Part shown: positions 8,615 through 18,150 of the stretch, piece by piece
How the letters are laid out: every line of letters begins with the position of its first letter
Position numbering within the stretch: position 1 is the stretch's first letter
From: an uncultured Pseudomonadales bacterium
GTDB lineage: Bacteria > Pseudomonadota > Gammaproteobacteria > Pseudomonadales > Porticoccaceae
Length of the DNA stretch: 64,000 nucleotides
Assembly (NCBI GenBank): GCA_943788875.1
Contig: CALSSA010000008.1
Coordinates: forward strand, 115,743-179,742
Direction of reading: 5' to 3'
Position numbers and translations under genes: made by a program
Notes under the pieces: model-generated
What the model saw: only the letters and a program-made list of their open reading frames with translations
Databases searched by the model: none
What the model was told of the DNA's origin: nothing

Positions 8615-10303
8615 TTAGTTTGGCCAATAAATAAACTCATCGCCTTCTTCGAAGGGCTCATTACTGGTCTTATCAATCAGTTGCGGCGAATTAAATACAC
8701 TGGGCCACAGTGGCTCTGCCTGCTCAGCATTATGAGCGGCCAACAATCCCTCTAACTCAGCTACCTTATCCAGATTATCTGTCGCCAAGTTGACCTGCTC
8801 GGTGGGATCCATCGCCAGATTAAATAACCATTTTGCCTTGGCTGCTGGCTGGGGCAAATGGGGCTGCTCGGCACGGATTAACTTCCACCCCTTATGCAGA
8901 ACTGTCTGCTGATGGCCCTCACGCCAAAATAACGTTTGGTGGGGCACTCCCTCAATGTCATTGCGAATATAGGGCAGTAAATCTACACCATCTATTTTGC
9001 GATCCTGAGGTAACTGGGCGCCAGCTGCCGCGGCAATGGTGCTGTAGATATCATTGTGGTGAATTGGGGCTTCCATGATGCTTCCGGCGTTTATCTGGGC
9101 TGGCCACTTGGCCATAAAGGGCACATGGGTACCGCCCTCAAAATGATTGAGCTTCCAACCGCGATAGGGTTTATTGACATCGGGCAAGCCTATATAGCCG
9201 GCCCCGCCGTTATCGCTGGTAAAAATAATTAATGTGTTGTCACTTAGCCCATTATCTTCCAGCGCTTGAGTTACTCGCTGCACACTGCGATCTACGGCGC
9301 GGATCATCGCTGAGTACACGCGCAATCTATGATCTTTGATATGGCTGAGTGCCTCGTAATCCTCGCGGCTGGCCTGCAGAGGATTGTGAATACCCCAGTG
9401 AGCCAGATATAAAAAGAAGGGTCGATGGCGATTGTGCTCGATCACCTTCACGGCTTCGTCGGTGTAATAGTCGGTCACATATCCCCGTGGCTTAAATTGC
9501 TCATTGGGCTCACCCATGCCATTAAAGTTGACCGAGTAACGGCCCGTAGCCCACACCATGCGATCAATGCGGTCGTCACTCACCTTGGCATTCACTACCT
9601 GAGGATGGTCTTCTGGTAAATACAGGCCGCCTTTAAGGTATAAGCTATCATCAAAACCCTGCTTTAGCGGCACCATGTCTCCGACGGAACCCAGATGCCA
9701 TTTACCTATATGGGCGCTGTAATAGCCCTGCTGCTTGAGCAATTCGGCAATAGTGACCTCTGAGTTGGGCATGCCCAATTCACCCATAGGTTTCATATTT
9801 TTGGCGTTTTCAGGGTCCAACAATTGGGGGACTGACGACGGATTCAATTCATCCATCCAGCGAAAAATGGTCACCCCGGCTTTGAAAAATGGGGTAAATT
9901 CAAAACCAAATCTAGTGGCGTAGCGGCCGGTCATTATCGAGGCACGAGACGGCGCACAGACTGCATTGGCGGCATAACCATTGGTAAAGGCCACGCCCTG
10001 CTCGGCCAAGGCATCAATATTGGGGGTTTGCAATGTGCCATCGCCGGCACCGCCGTTGTACAGGGAAATATCATTAAAACCCATATCGTCGGTAACAATG
10101 AGTATGATATTTGGCGGCCTCTCAGCTGGTGTGGCCGCTGCCACATCTGGTCCGATAGACCAGTTGATGGGGCGATTGTCTGCAATGGGGCTGGTTAATT
10201 CTAGGAGTTTTGGTGCTCCCCAAACCAACAGCTCAACACGGTTTTGCCAGCCGGTGAAACCAGCAATAGCCAATAGAACGATAACCGCGAATAGTTTTTT
10301 CAC
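8615..10303 (-). CDS. Sulfatase (arylsulfatase A superfamily, Cys-type)
   Basis: Hydrolyses a sulfate ester. 562 residues. The N-terminal hydrophobic stretch (LFAVIVLLAIAGFTGW) suggests export or membrane anchoring. Metal-binding DD at 72-73 precedes the signature CAPSRASIMTGR, whose Cys116 would be matured to formylglycine by a sulfatase-modifying enzyme not encoded in this window. Later HIGKWHLG and TSDNGG blocks are canonical. Translation begins at GTG; the GTGA overlap with the upstream DUF2855 stop implies translational coupling. The substrate could be a sulfated polysaccharide, lipid or aromatic; the coupled partner favours a small molecule, but this is inference. Confidence 0.92.
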   Translation of the reverse strand: MKKLFAVIVLLAIAGFTGWQNRVELLVWGAPKLLELTSPIADNRPINWSIGPDVAAATPAERPPNIILIVTDDMGFNDISLYNGGAGDGTLQTPNIDALAEQGVAFTNGYAANAVCAPSRASIMTGRYATRFGFEFTPFFKAGVTIFRWMDELNPSSVPQLLDPENAKNMKPMGELGMPNSEVTIAELLKQQGYYSAHIGKWHLGSVGDMVPLKQGFDDSLYLKGGLYLPEDHPQVVNAKVSDDRIDRMVWATGRYSVNFNGMGEPNEQFKPRGYVTDYYTDEAVKVIEHNRHRPFFLYLAHWGIHNPLQASREDYEALSHIKDHRLRVYSAMIRAVDRSVQRVTQALEDNGLSDNTLIIFTSDNGGAGYIGLPDVNKPYRGWKLNHFEGGTHVPFMAKWPAQINAGSIMEAPIHHNDIYSTIAAAAGAQLPQDRKIDGVDLLPYIRNDIEGVPHQTLFWREGHQQTVLHKGWKLIRAEQPHLPQPAAKAKWLFNLAMDPTEQVNLATDNLDKVAELEGLLAAHNAEQAEPLWPSVFNSPQLIDKTSNEPFEEGDEFIYWPN

Positions 10304-11382
10304 AGCGCAACCATTAGGCCTCGGCTGGGCGCAATTTGGTTATCCAATAGCTGATTCCAATGCTGCGCCAGGCTCTCTGCCCCGTGCACCCATTCAATAT
10401 TAATATCATTGGCCACTCGCCCGGCCACATCGGCACTGGCGGTCATGGCTTTGACCATAGCGACACCCGGGCCCCATTCTTTATTGCGCTTTTCAATTTG
10501 CCCCGGCGCAAAGAAGAATCGAGGGCGAGCACCGGGCAGTTCACCCACCTTGCCGCCCTCCTGCCAATGGCTTGCGCCCACCATGCAGCTTTCGAGCATA
10601 TTCTCTCCAATATGATTATGCAGACTAATGGTGAGCCGGGCATCGCCCGACATATCCACATAGGCGGTGGGTAGTGAGGCGTCGATCTCTGCTTCGTTGT
10701 TGTAGAGCACTATCTGGTCACAGCAACCCAGGCCCTTAACAAACTCCACATTGCCCGGGGAGGTCACACCAATTACTGACTGGCTCACCTGTGCATCATT
10801 GTGCAGCATCTGCGCCAGACCAAAACCGGTCTTGGAGGATACCGAGCCAATCACCACCTGCTGGGCACCAAAAAATTCATTGTCGATCAGGTAGTCGTAA
10901 ATCAGGTAGGAGGTCATAAACAGCGGAAACAGCAGGCAGCGCTCATTTTCCATCTGCTGCAGAAACTCTGGTTCGGCCTGGGTGCGGCGGAACTGATTGT
11001 AGATTAGAGGCAGTTCGCGGCGGTGTTCCACCACATCCATAAAGTAGTCATTATGGATATGGCCGGGGGTCAGTACAGCATGGCTGGCCATGGGGAAGTA
11101 ACCCCAGAGGCGATCGCCCACTGGAATATCGGCACAGTTGGATTCAGTCACCGTGGCGCAGCCCCAGACCGGCACAATGCCCCATTCACCCTCGGCGGGA
11201 TAGAACTGCCAGTAGCCAATGCTATCGCCAGTAACCGCATAGCTGACGTTATTGGCGGTGAGGCCAAATTTGTCAATGGCTACAAGCACCTCGCCATCAG
11301 TTAATTTTGGTACCTGAGAGATAACCTGCTTGGTTCGGGTAATATTGGTGCGGTCCACCCATAGTGCGGTGCAGTCTGTCAT
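10300..11382 (-). CDS. DUF2855 family protein (MDR-like)
   Basis: About 360 residues from the chosen start MTDCTALWVDRTNITRTKQ. The ATG at 11382 has AAGGA eight bases upstream; the track's longer start adds 25 residues without a ribosome site. DUF2855 proteins resemble zinc-less medium-chain reductases; here GDRLWGYFPMASHAVLTPGH and the Rossmann-like VVIGSVSSKTGFGLAQML are visible. The biochemical role is not established as far as I know. The stop overlaps the sulfatase start by 4 bp, so the two are made together. Confidence 0.85.
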   Translation of the reverse strand: MTDCTALWVDRTNITRTKQVISQVPKLTDGEVLVAIDKFGLTANNVSYAVTGDSIGYWQFYPAEGEWGIVPVWGCATVTESNCADIPVGDRLWGYFPMASHAVLTPGHIHNDYFMDVVEHRRELPLIYNQFRRTQAEPEFLQQMENERCLLFPLFMTSYLIYDYLIDNEFFGAQQVVIGSVSSKTGFGLAQMLHNDAQVSQSVIGVTSPGNVEFVKGLGCCDQIVLYNNEAEIDASLPTAYVDMSGDARLTISLHNHIGENMLESCMVGASHWQEGGKVGELPGARPRFFFAPGQIEKRNKEWGPGVAMVKAMTASADVAGRVANDINIEWVHGAESLAQHWNQLLDNQIAPSRGLMVAL

Positions 11383-11563
11383 TGGTATATCCTTAAGGGG
11401 CATTGCTAATGCTTTTAATTGTTTTGGCATTCTATATGACATAACTAGATGGAGCAACAGGATCAGGTAGCCAAACCACTAGCGAGTCAGATTTCTCACC
11501 AAAGGGTAAATCATGTCCTATACTTTTAAAAGATGGTGTTTTTTAGTTTGAGGGGACTAGGCC

Positions 11564-12292
11564 ATGAAAAAGCATGTTTACTCCAATTTTCCCATACTAC
11601 TCGCTGTGCTGATCGCGGCTACACTGTGCCTGCCAACTCAGGCTGAAGCGCGTACCTGGTCCGAGAGAAAGCTTGATAAAGCGATTCTTAAAATTGACCG
11701 CGACCTGACCAGAAAGCGCTGGGACAAGGTGATTACGCGCAGTCAAAAAGCCATTCCACAATGTATTGCAAGACATGGTGATACCAATCAGATGTGCATT
11801 GTAATGCTGAGAAATATTAATCTCAGCTATGAGGAGACTAGGCGTTTTAACCCAGACCATTCACAAATCGAGAGCGCCTATCAACTGGCATCTCAGGAAT
11901 TTGGCAAGGCCCATTCAACCACGGTAAAAACCAGAGACTATTATTATAAATTTCTGATTTTCACCGAGGATTATGCAGCCGCCATACCCCTGGCAAAGGA
12001 AATCATTGATCTTGAGGAGGCAGGCGCGGGCGACGAATACAGACTAATGCAGCGCTATAACCAGCTCTATGCGCTGGAGGGCTTAGTGGAAAACTGGCCT
12101 GCTGAAGAAGCCGCTTTAACCGTGGTGCTCAGGCTGGCCACAGAAGTAATGGGTGAAGACAGTGAAGATGTCCGCGCCGCCGCCGAGGCTTTAGCGCATA
12201 ACTACTGCATTCAGAACAAATATCATGAGTTCTTTGAATTAATCAATAAACAGAATTTACAGGTGCCCTGCTTCGCAAAACCGAACAGCTAG
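11564..12292 (+). CDS. Secreted hypothetical protein with TPR-like helices
   Basis: 242 residues. An N-terminal signal peptide is clear (MKKHVYSNF, a hydrophobic core LLAVLIAATLCL, then a QAEA-type cleavage site near 28), so the product is periplasmic. The mature part is helical, with repeats such as YEETRRFNPDHSQIESAYQLA resembling tetratricopeptide helices. GAGGGGA lies upstream of the ATG. It is a single gene flanked by opposing genes. No specific family recognised. Confidence 0.75.
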   Translation: MKKHVYSNFPILLAVLIAATLCLPTQAEARTWSERKLDKAILKIDRDLTRKRWDKVITRSQKAIPQCIARHGDTNQMCIVMLRNINLSYEETRRFNPDHSQIESAYQLASQEFGKAHSTTVKTRDYYYKFLIFTEDYAAAIPLAKEIIDLEEAGAGDEYRLMQRYNQLYALEGLVENWPAEEAALTVVLRLATEVMGEDSEDVRAAAEALAHNYCIQNKYHEFFELINKQNLQVPCFAKPNS

Positions 12293-12333
12293 ACCGGCCA
12301 TTGGGTCTAGCGTTGAATATTGATCGCTTTGGA

Positions 12334-13293
12334 TCAGACCAACCTACTTTTGGCTGCAGTGTATTCCGCAGTCAGTCGATCTACCAGTGCCCCGGTCGTC
12401 TGCACTGATTTCACTGCACCAATGCCCTGGCCGCAGCCCCAAATATCTTTCCACGCCTTCGACTCAGATTCACCGCCAGAGCCAAAACTCATTTTTGATG
12501 CGTCACTGGTGGGCAGGTTGGCTGGGTCTAAGCCAGCAGCCTCGATTGAGGGCTTAAGATAATTCCCGGATACACCGGTAAATAGGTTGCTCAGCACAAT
12601 ATCGTCGGCGTTATTATCCACAATCGATTGTTTATAAGCCTGCACAGCGTTGGCTTCGTCGGTAGCAATAAAGGCAGACCCTATATAGGCGAGATCAGCA
12701 CCCATCGCCTGAGACGCCAGTACCGCATCGCCATTAGCAATAGACCCCGACAATAAAAGTGGGCCGTCAAACCATTCTCGAATCTCTTGTACTAACGCAA
12801 AAGGTGACAACGCTCCGGCATGACCTCCAGCCCCAGCGGCAACCGCGATAAGGCCATCGGCGCCTTTGGCCACGGCTTTTTTGGCGAAGGTATTATTAAT
12901 AATATCGTGCAGCACTATTCCACCATAAGAATGTATGGCTTCATTGACGAACTCTTTGGCACCAAGGGATGTGATAACAATGGGCACCTTCCACTTAACG
13001 CACATCTCAACATCATGCTGCAGGCGATCATTGGAGGAATGCACAATCTGATTCACAGCAAATGGCGCCGAGGGTGCATCAGGGTTCTCGGCATCATATT
13101 GCGCAAGTTCAGTGGTGATTTTTTCCAACCAGCGATCCAGCTCTTCCGCGGGTCGTGCATTCAGTGCAGGGAACGAACCTACAATACCGGCCTTACACTG
13201 GGCAATTACCAGATCGGGATTTGAAATAATAAACAGTGGAGCAGCCACAACTGGCAACCTGAGTCGTTCAGATAAAATGGACGGCAAAGACAT
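12334..13293 (-). CDS. Nitronate monooxygenase family (NPD-like FMN protein)
   Basis: FMN-dependent TIM-barrel enzyme of the 2-nitropropane dioxygenase family, 319 residues. The start RLPVVAAPLFIISNPDLV, the FMN loop AVAAGAGGHAG, and LSGSIANGDAVLASQAMGADLAYIGS are family blocks. Members oxidise alkyl nitronates, but many act on unsaturated lipid-like or unknown substrates. It stands alone between a convergent secreted protein and a Rieske oxygenase transcribed the same way 157 bp upstream. Confidence 0.88.
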   Translation of the reverse strand: MSLPSILSERLRLPVVAAPLFIISNPDLVIAQCKAGIVGSFPALNARPAEELDRWLEKITTELAQYDAENPDAPSAPFAVNQIVHSSNDRLQHDVEMCVKWKVPIVITSLGAKEFVNEAIHSYGGIVLHDIINNTFAKKAVAKGADGLIAVAAGAGGHAGALSPFALVQEIREWFDGPLLLSGSIANGDAVLASQAMGADLAYIGSAFIATDEANAVQAYKQSIVDNNADDIVLSNLFTGVSGNYLKPSIEAAGLDPANLPTSDASKMSFGSGGESESKAWKDIWGCGQGIGAVKSVQTTGALVDRLTAEYTAAKSRLV

Positions 13294-13450
13294 AAAGATT
13301 TTTCTCAGTGATTGATAGAATACGAGTTGTACGTTTTGGATTAAAAATGAGTTTGTTACTTTTCAATTTAGCCCAGTAAGCTAGTAGTTATGTCTTCCAT
13401 TTTACGAAATAATGTAGCGTCTGCAGTCTTTTAAATGGTAATAGGCATTA

Positions 13451-14587
13451 TTAGTTGTCGATATGTTTGGCCAGATGCTGATGGAAATTAACAATCGCGC
13501 TCTCAAAATGACCGAAGGTAAAGTGCGTATTGGCATTGCTGCTCACTGACTGCTGGATAGCTCGCGCGGCCTCGCGATCCTCCTTCTGTCCGGAATCACC
13601 CACAAACAGCGCATCACGCTGTGCTTCTTGCAGAGGTATATCCTCGCCATCAACAGCTCGATTGACCATGCGATACAGTACCCACCTTGAACTGCTGGGG
13701 CTTAGAGGCTCAAGTATTGCCAGATTTGTGTGCTTGGAAAGCACTGAAACACTGGCAGTGGGAAACAGCAAGTAGACCGAGGTGACCAGACCATCAATTC
13801 GCCGCTGGTCTGGGGCTATATCACGCATCTTTTCGATGCGCCGGAAGGGGAAGGTCACGCGGGAATTGGCGCCGTAGGTTTCCACCAGGTTAATGTTATC
13901 CAGACCATAGGGATAGAACGTCTCACTGTGCAGAGACTTAATATGATAGCCCTCCATCAGAGTCTCGTTGAGTATCTTCCAATTGGCCTCATCAACCATG
14001 TCCTCGGTTTCGAACATTTGCTGTTCCGGACTAAAATAGTCCAGGCAATCGGCCAGCATCTCCTCGGTAATCTCGCCCTTCTGCATCACATAGACAATAC
14101 CGCCCTTTTCCCGAGCGCTGACCTCAACCAATCCATGCTGTTGCGGGTCTACACCGGGAAACCCCTCCTGTCCGGGAATATGTCTTAGATTGCCTTCAAG
14201 GTTATAGGTCCAGGCATGATAGGGGCAGACAAAAGCCCGCGAACAGCCGCTGCCCTTGGCCACCTGCATGCCTCGATGACGACAGGCATTGATAAAGGCA
14301 CGGACCTCACCATCCAGACCACGCACTACTACCAGGGGCGTCCCCGCCGACGCACGGGCGATATAACTGCCTTTGTCGGGCAGCGCTGCCGAGGGGCAAT
14401 AGGCCACGGGAATGCGCTTAAGCATGGCTATTTCGGCATCGAAACGTGCCTGAGAATAATAGTTGTCCGCCGGCTCTCGCCAGACCGTTTCGCCCAGATC
14501 TGTGGTGTTGTTATCAATATGATTGAAAACGCGCTCGATAACCGCCTGATCACTAAGCAGTGGAGAATCTATTTTATTGTCTGACAT
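13451..14587 (-). CDS. Rieske [2Fe-2S] aromatic ring-hydroxylating oxygenase, alpha subunit
   Basis: 378 residues. The Rieske cluster ligands are Cys102/His104 in CRHRG and Cys121/His124 in CPYHAW. The mononuclear iron site follows in NETLMEGYHIKSLHSETF. Domain order and length match oxygenase alpha subunits of the choline-monooxygenase/phthalate-dioxygenase type. No beta subunit, ferredoxin or reductase gene is adjacent, so electrons must come from a partner encoded elsewhere. Substrate unknown; neighbours (sulfatase, acyl-CoA synthetases) fit catabolism of a hydrophobic ring compound, as inference. Confidence 0.9.
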   Translation of the reverse strand: MSDNKIDSPLLSDQAVIERVFNHIDNNTTDLGETVWREPADNYYSQARFDAEIAMLKRIPVAYCPSAALPDKGSYIARASAGTPLVVVRGLDGEVRAFINACRHRGMQVAKGSGCSRAFVCPYHAWTYNLEGNLRHIPGQEGFPGVDPQQHGLVEVSAREKGGIVYVMQKGEITEEMLADCLDYFSPEQQMFETEDMVDEANWKILNETLMEGYHIKSLHSETFYPYGLDNINLVETYGANSRVTFPFRRIEKMRDIAPDQRRIDGLVTSVYLLFPTASVSVLSKHTNLAILEPLSPSSSRWVLYRMVNRAVDGEDIPLQEAQRDALFVGDSGQKEDREAARAIQQSVSSNANTHFTFGHFESAIVNFHQHLAKHIDN

Positions 14588-14790
14588 GAGCGACCGAAAT
14601 TTATTATTTTGACTAAACTATAATACTGAGCCTAATGTTTCAACCCTGTCCAACCGCACTCAATCAATATGTTTGTGACCTAGCAGTTCAGAGAAATCAG
14701 AGACCTTAAGGGAACTATTGTGTTAGCTATCCCGAATTTATAAACTGGGGGCACAACAGTCAAAAATAACAATAAAAATGGATATTAAGC

Positions 14791-16440
14791 ATGCTTACTA
14801 CCTACACAGACTACCTCAATCAATGGAATAGTCAGCATCCGGATCAGGTCTGGCTGCGCGAGTACAGCGGCGATTCAACGACCGACTGGACCTGGAGCCA
14901 GGCTCACACTGAGATCAACGCCATGGCCTGCTGGTTTGAATCACGCCTTGCGACCAAGGGACAATGTGTTGGTCTGTTATCACGCAACCGTGCCCACTGG
15001 TATTTTGCCGATCTGGGTGCCTGCGCCGCTGGCCATGTGGTGGTGCCCATATTCACCACCGCGCCAGGTGAGACCGCTGAGTATGTGATGAACTTTACCG
15101 AAATGAAGGTACTGTTTGTTGGTGAGACCGAAAACTGGGATCAGGTGCGACATGTACTGCCTGAGGGAATTCTATTGATCGCTCTGCCCGGAGTGGAACT
15201 TGCCGAGGAGCATCTGTCTTGGGAAGATCTGGTAGCACCCTTTAGAGGCAGTCTACCTAGTTACCAGTGTCAGGCCGATGATCTGGTATCACTGGTATTC
15301 ACCTCGGGAACCACCGGCCTGCCCAAGGGAGTTATGCAGACTCACAGCTCAAACCTGATTCCAATCGCTCGTTTTAGCAGCACATTCTCTATGGCAGTCG
15401 GCGCAACGTTCTTTTCCTACCTGCCACTGGCTCATATCGCTGAAAGACAGCTGATCGAGGGCAGCTCTCTGGTAAACTGCGGTGAAGTTCACTTTAACGA
15501 AAACCTCACCACCCTACTGCGTGACCTGCCCCTTTGCCGTCCGGCCTTTATGTTTGGCCCACCACGAGTCTGGGAACAGCTGCAACAGGGCATAATTGCC
15601 CAGTTTGGTTCTCAAGATGCTGTAGATGCCGCGCTTCAGGCCGATGCCGAGGGCGTGGGCAAAATGATTCGTGAAAAACTTGGGCTGAATCAAGCCGAAT
15701 ATCTACTCACCGCTGCCGCACCCACACCTCCTGCTCTAATTCACTGGTATGACCGTTTCGGTATCTGTCTGATGGAAGGTTTTGGGCAAACAGAATGTAT
15801 GGGGCCTATTGTGTCTCGCAAGGAGGAGCGGCGTATTGGTTCAATTGGCAAGCCAACGGCAGATGTTGAAGTCCGTGTAACCGAGGAAGATGAACTGCTG
15901 GTCAAAGCCGCAGGCTGCTCACCAGGCTATTACAGGATGCCAGAAAAAACTGCCGAGACCTTTGTCGATGGATGGGTGCATACCGGGGATAAGGTGCGCA
16001 TCGATGAGGATGGCTTTTACTATATTACTGGACGGGTTAAAGATTACTTTAAAACCATTCAGGGCAAGTTTGTCGCCCCAACTCCCATCGAAAATATCTT
16101 TACTGAAAACCCCTACACTGAACAGATTTGCTTGTTAGGCAGAGGCTATTCCAAAACTGTAATGACCGCTGTGCTCAGTGCTATAGCGCTTGAGCAACCC
16201 AGAGAGCTTGTGGAAGCTGCCCTGCTTGAGCGGGTTAAAGCAGTTAATACTGAAGTGGACAAACATGCGAGAATTGGGGCCGTAATCATATCTTCAGAGC
16301 CCTGGTCTATAACTAATAACATACTTACACCAACCATGAAGATTCGCCGAGACATGGTGGAGGAACTGTTTGGTGAGGAAGCCCGCGAGCTAGCGCAGAA
16401 ATCCGCTGAGACTAAACAAATTTTGCTACACTGGATGTAG
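14791..16440 (+). CDS. AMP-dependent acyl-CoA synthetase (FAA1/FadD15-like)
   Basis: Activates a carboxylic acid to acyl-CoA. 549 residues, with FTSGTTGLPKGVMQTHSS at about 171-188, SYLPLAHIAERQL, GFGQTECMG near 330, and the hinge GWVHTGDKVRIDEDGFYYITGR near 390. The C-terminal NNILTPTMKIRRD is characteristic of the long-chain (FAA1-type) branch. It is divergent from the Rieske oxygenase with a 203-bp gap in which I see no further gene; that gap probably holds both promoters. Confidence 0.9.
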   Translation: MLTTYTDYLNQWNSQHPDQVWLREYSGDSTTDWTWSQAHTEINAMACWFESRLATKGQCVGLLSRNRAHWYFADLGACAAGHVVVPIFTTAPGETAEYVMNFTEMKVLFVGETENWDQVRHVLPEGILLIALPGVELAEEHLSWEDLVAPFRGSLPSYQCQADDLVSLVFTSGTTGLPKGVMQTHSSNLIPIARFSSTFSMAVGATFFSYLPLAHIAERQLIEGSSLVNCGEVHFNENLTTLLRDLPLCRPAFMFGPPRVWEQLQQGIIAQFGSQDAVDAALQADAEGVGKMIREKLGLNQAEYLLTAAAPTPPALIHWYDRFGICLMEGFGQTECMGPIVSRKEERRIGSIGKPTADVEVRVTEEDELLVKAAGCSPGYYRMPEKTAETFVDGWVHTGDKVRIDEDGFYYITGRVKDYFKTIQGKFVAPTPIENIFTENPYTEQICLLGRGYSKTVMTAVLSAIALEQPRELVEAALLERVKAVNTEVDKHARIGAVIISSEPWSITNNILTPTMKIRRDMVEELFGEEARELAQKSAETKQILLHWM

Positions 16441-16495
16441 GCCATTTACATCGATATATTATTATCCTAGAGACTTAGGATTTTATCGGGCCCTG

Positions 16496-17371
16496 ATGCC
16501 AAACAAACAGTTCTTCCAGCCTAATGGAGTTAGAGTGCAAAAAACATTTATTCTTGGGGTTGGCGCGCAGCGAACAGGTTCGAATTGGCTTCACTCGCAA
16601 CTCAAAAAGACCCCTCAGATACACACCGGTCTCATTAAAGAGCACCATGTCTTTGATGTTATTTTTACACCCTATTTTTCCCAATATGAGCAGGACCTTA
16701 GAACTCTGGTGGAAAACTCCACTGAAAGGGACCAATCGTATAAAAAAAAGAAGAGACTTCTATCCTTTATCGATGATCCCGAAAAGTACTTCGACTACTT
16801 TGAAAGACTGTGTCTGAAAAATGAAACCATTGAAGCTGTAGCCGACATGACACCAAGTTATTCAATGCTTGACCACAAGTCCTACGGTTTTATTCGACAA
16901 GGTCTTGAAAAGCGGGGATTCAAGGTAAAAGTCATATTTATGATGAGAGACCCTGTTGAGCGAGTATGGTCATCGTTACATCAAAAAGGGCGACAAGATT
17001 ACGACAATGAAAACCGGGAAATTAAATTTAAAGCCTTTACCTATGTGGGCTCCACCATGAGAACCAGATACGACCGCACCATAGTGGAGCTTGAAAAGGC
17101 ATTCCCGCAAGACGATATCTTCTATGGCTTTTACGAGACTTTTTTTAACCAAAAGTCCTATGAGGCACTGAAAGATTATCTTGGTATAGACCTTGCTGCA
17201 CCCGACTTTGACATTATAAAAAACAGCAGCTATGAGAAAAAATCAATCGAAAAGGCCCTTGCAATCAAAGCTGCTAATTACTATATCGCAACCTATGATT
17301 TTGCTGCCAGCAGGTTTGGAGAGAAGGTAACATCTATATGGCCAGGATATCAGTACCTTAAAAAAATCTAA
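16496..17371 (+). CDS. Sulfotransferase family protein
   Basis: PAPS-dependent sulfate transfer. 291 residues. The 5'-phosphosulfate loop GVGAQRTGSNWLH is at 21-33, and the 3'-phosphate site MMRDPVERVWSSLHQ lies in the middle. An in-frame GTG 13 codons downstream (leading to QKTFILGVG) would put the loop nearer the N-terminus, as in the paralogues here, so the true start is uncertain. The gene is AT-richer than the flanking synthetase and marks the left border of the glycan island. It is the only plus-strand gene there and converges with the minus-strand operon. Confidence 0.85.
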   Translation: MPNKQFFQPNGVRVQKTFILGVGAQRTGSNWLHSQLKKTPQIHTGLIKEHHVFDVIFTPYFSQYEQDLRTLVENSTERDQSYKKKKRLLSFIDDPEKYFDYFERLCLKNETIEAVADMTPSYSMLDHKSYGFIRQGLEKRGFKVKVIFMMRDPVERVWSSLHQKGRQDYDNENREIKFKAFTYVGSTMRTRYDRTIVELEKAFPQDDIFYGFYETFFNQKSYEALKDYLGIDLAAPDFDIIKNSSYEKKSIEKALAIKAANYYIATYDFAASRFGEKVTSIWPGYQYLKKI

Positions 17372-17397
17372 TACGGTACACCAGTATTTAATTGAGA

Positions 17398-18150
17398 TTA
17401 TTTTCTAACCACAGACTTCAATTTTTTTGGTTTTTGCTGAGGATTACTAGGCACAGCATGGGAAGGGGAAAAGCAAACACCCAAAATACTTAGCATATCT
17501 AGACTATCCTCTCTTTTAATATAAGATAGATAGACCTTGGTAATAAAAGTAAAGCATATTCTGGGAAGCATGATGAGAATAAAAAGCATATCGAATTCAA
17601 TAGCGCTAGTATCGTTATGCAGAAAAAAACTACCCATCAAGATCAGATAAAAACAAACAGTGACAAAGTTCAAAAAGACAGTGGACAATATAAAACTGTA
17701 TCTGCCTATGGCAAAGTTAATAATAGTTAACAGTAGTAAGGACGCACCAACACTAGCGAAAAACACCAAGATACACATCTTCCAGAAGTCATAAAGAACA
17801 TAGAAACCAGTAAAAACGATCAGCAACCCCCAAAGACAGGTTAACATTCTGCCCCCTATTTCAAGATTTAATCGATCTTTCTTATTGGAAACTCTTACCA
17901 GCGATAATCGTCGAAAAAAAGCTTCCAAATAAATAATAATGGGCACTATAACAATAAAAACCAAAAGCCCATTTAATAGACCACTTAAAGCGCTGACTAA
18001 CTCAGTAAATGACTCAGGTATGGCATCAGCATTTACAATAAGCCTAAACTGATAAAGAACCACCGCAATCATCAAAACTCTTGTAAAAACTGGTTTAATG
18101 GCGACTAAGATACTATGGAGTATAATGACCGAACCTGGATAATTAACCAT
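17398..18150 (-). CDS. Polytopic membrane protein of unknown function
   Basis: 250 residues with about five or six hydrophobic segments, including VFTRVLMIAVVLYQFRLIV, GLLVFIVIVPIIIYLEAFF, WGLLIVFTGFYVLYDF, ILVFFASVGASLLLLTIINF and FLNFVTVCFYLILMGSFFL, and a basic proline/lysine-rich cytoplasmic-looking tail. I do not recognise a family; it is too short for a Wzx flippase or typical Wzy polymerase. It is the last gene of the island operon, translationally linked to the upstream sulfotransferase by a TAATG overlap. A role in membrane steps of the sulfated glycan is inferred only from position. Confidence 0.75.
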   Translation of the reverse strand: MVNYPGSVIILHSILVAIKPVFTRVLMIAVVLYQFRLIVNADAIPESFTELVSALSGLLNGLLVFIVIVPIIIYLEAFFRRLSLVRVSNKKDRLNLEIGGRMLTCLWGLLIVFTGFYVLYDFWKMCILVFFASVGASLLLLTIINFAIGRYSFILSTVFLNFVTVCFYLILMGSFFLHNDTSAIEFDMLFILIMLPRICFTFITKVYLSYIKREDSLDMLSILGVCFSPSHAVPSNPQQKPKKLKSVVRK

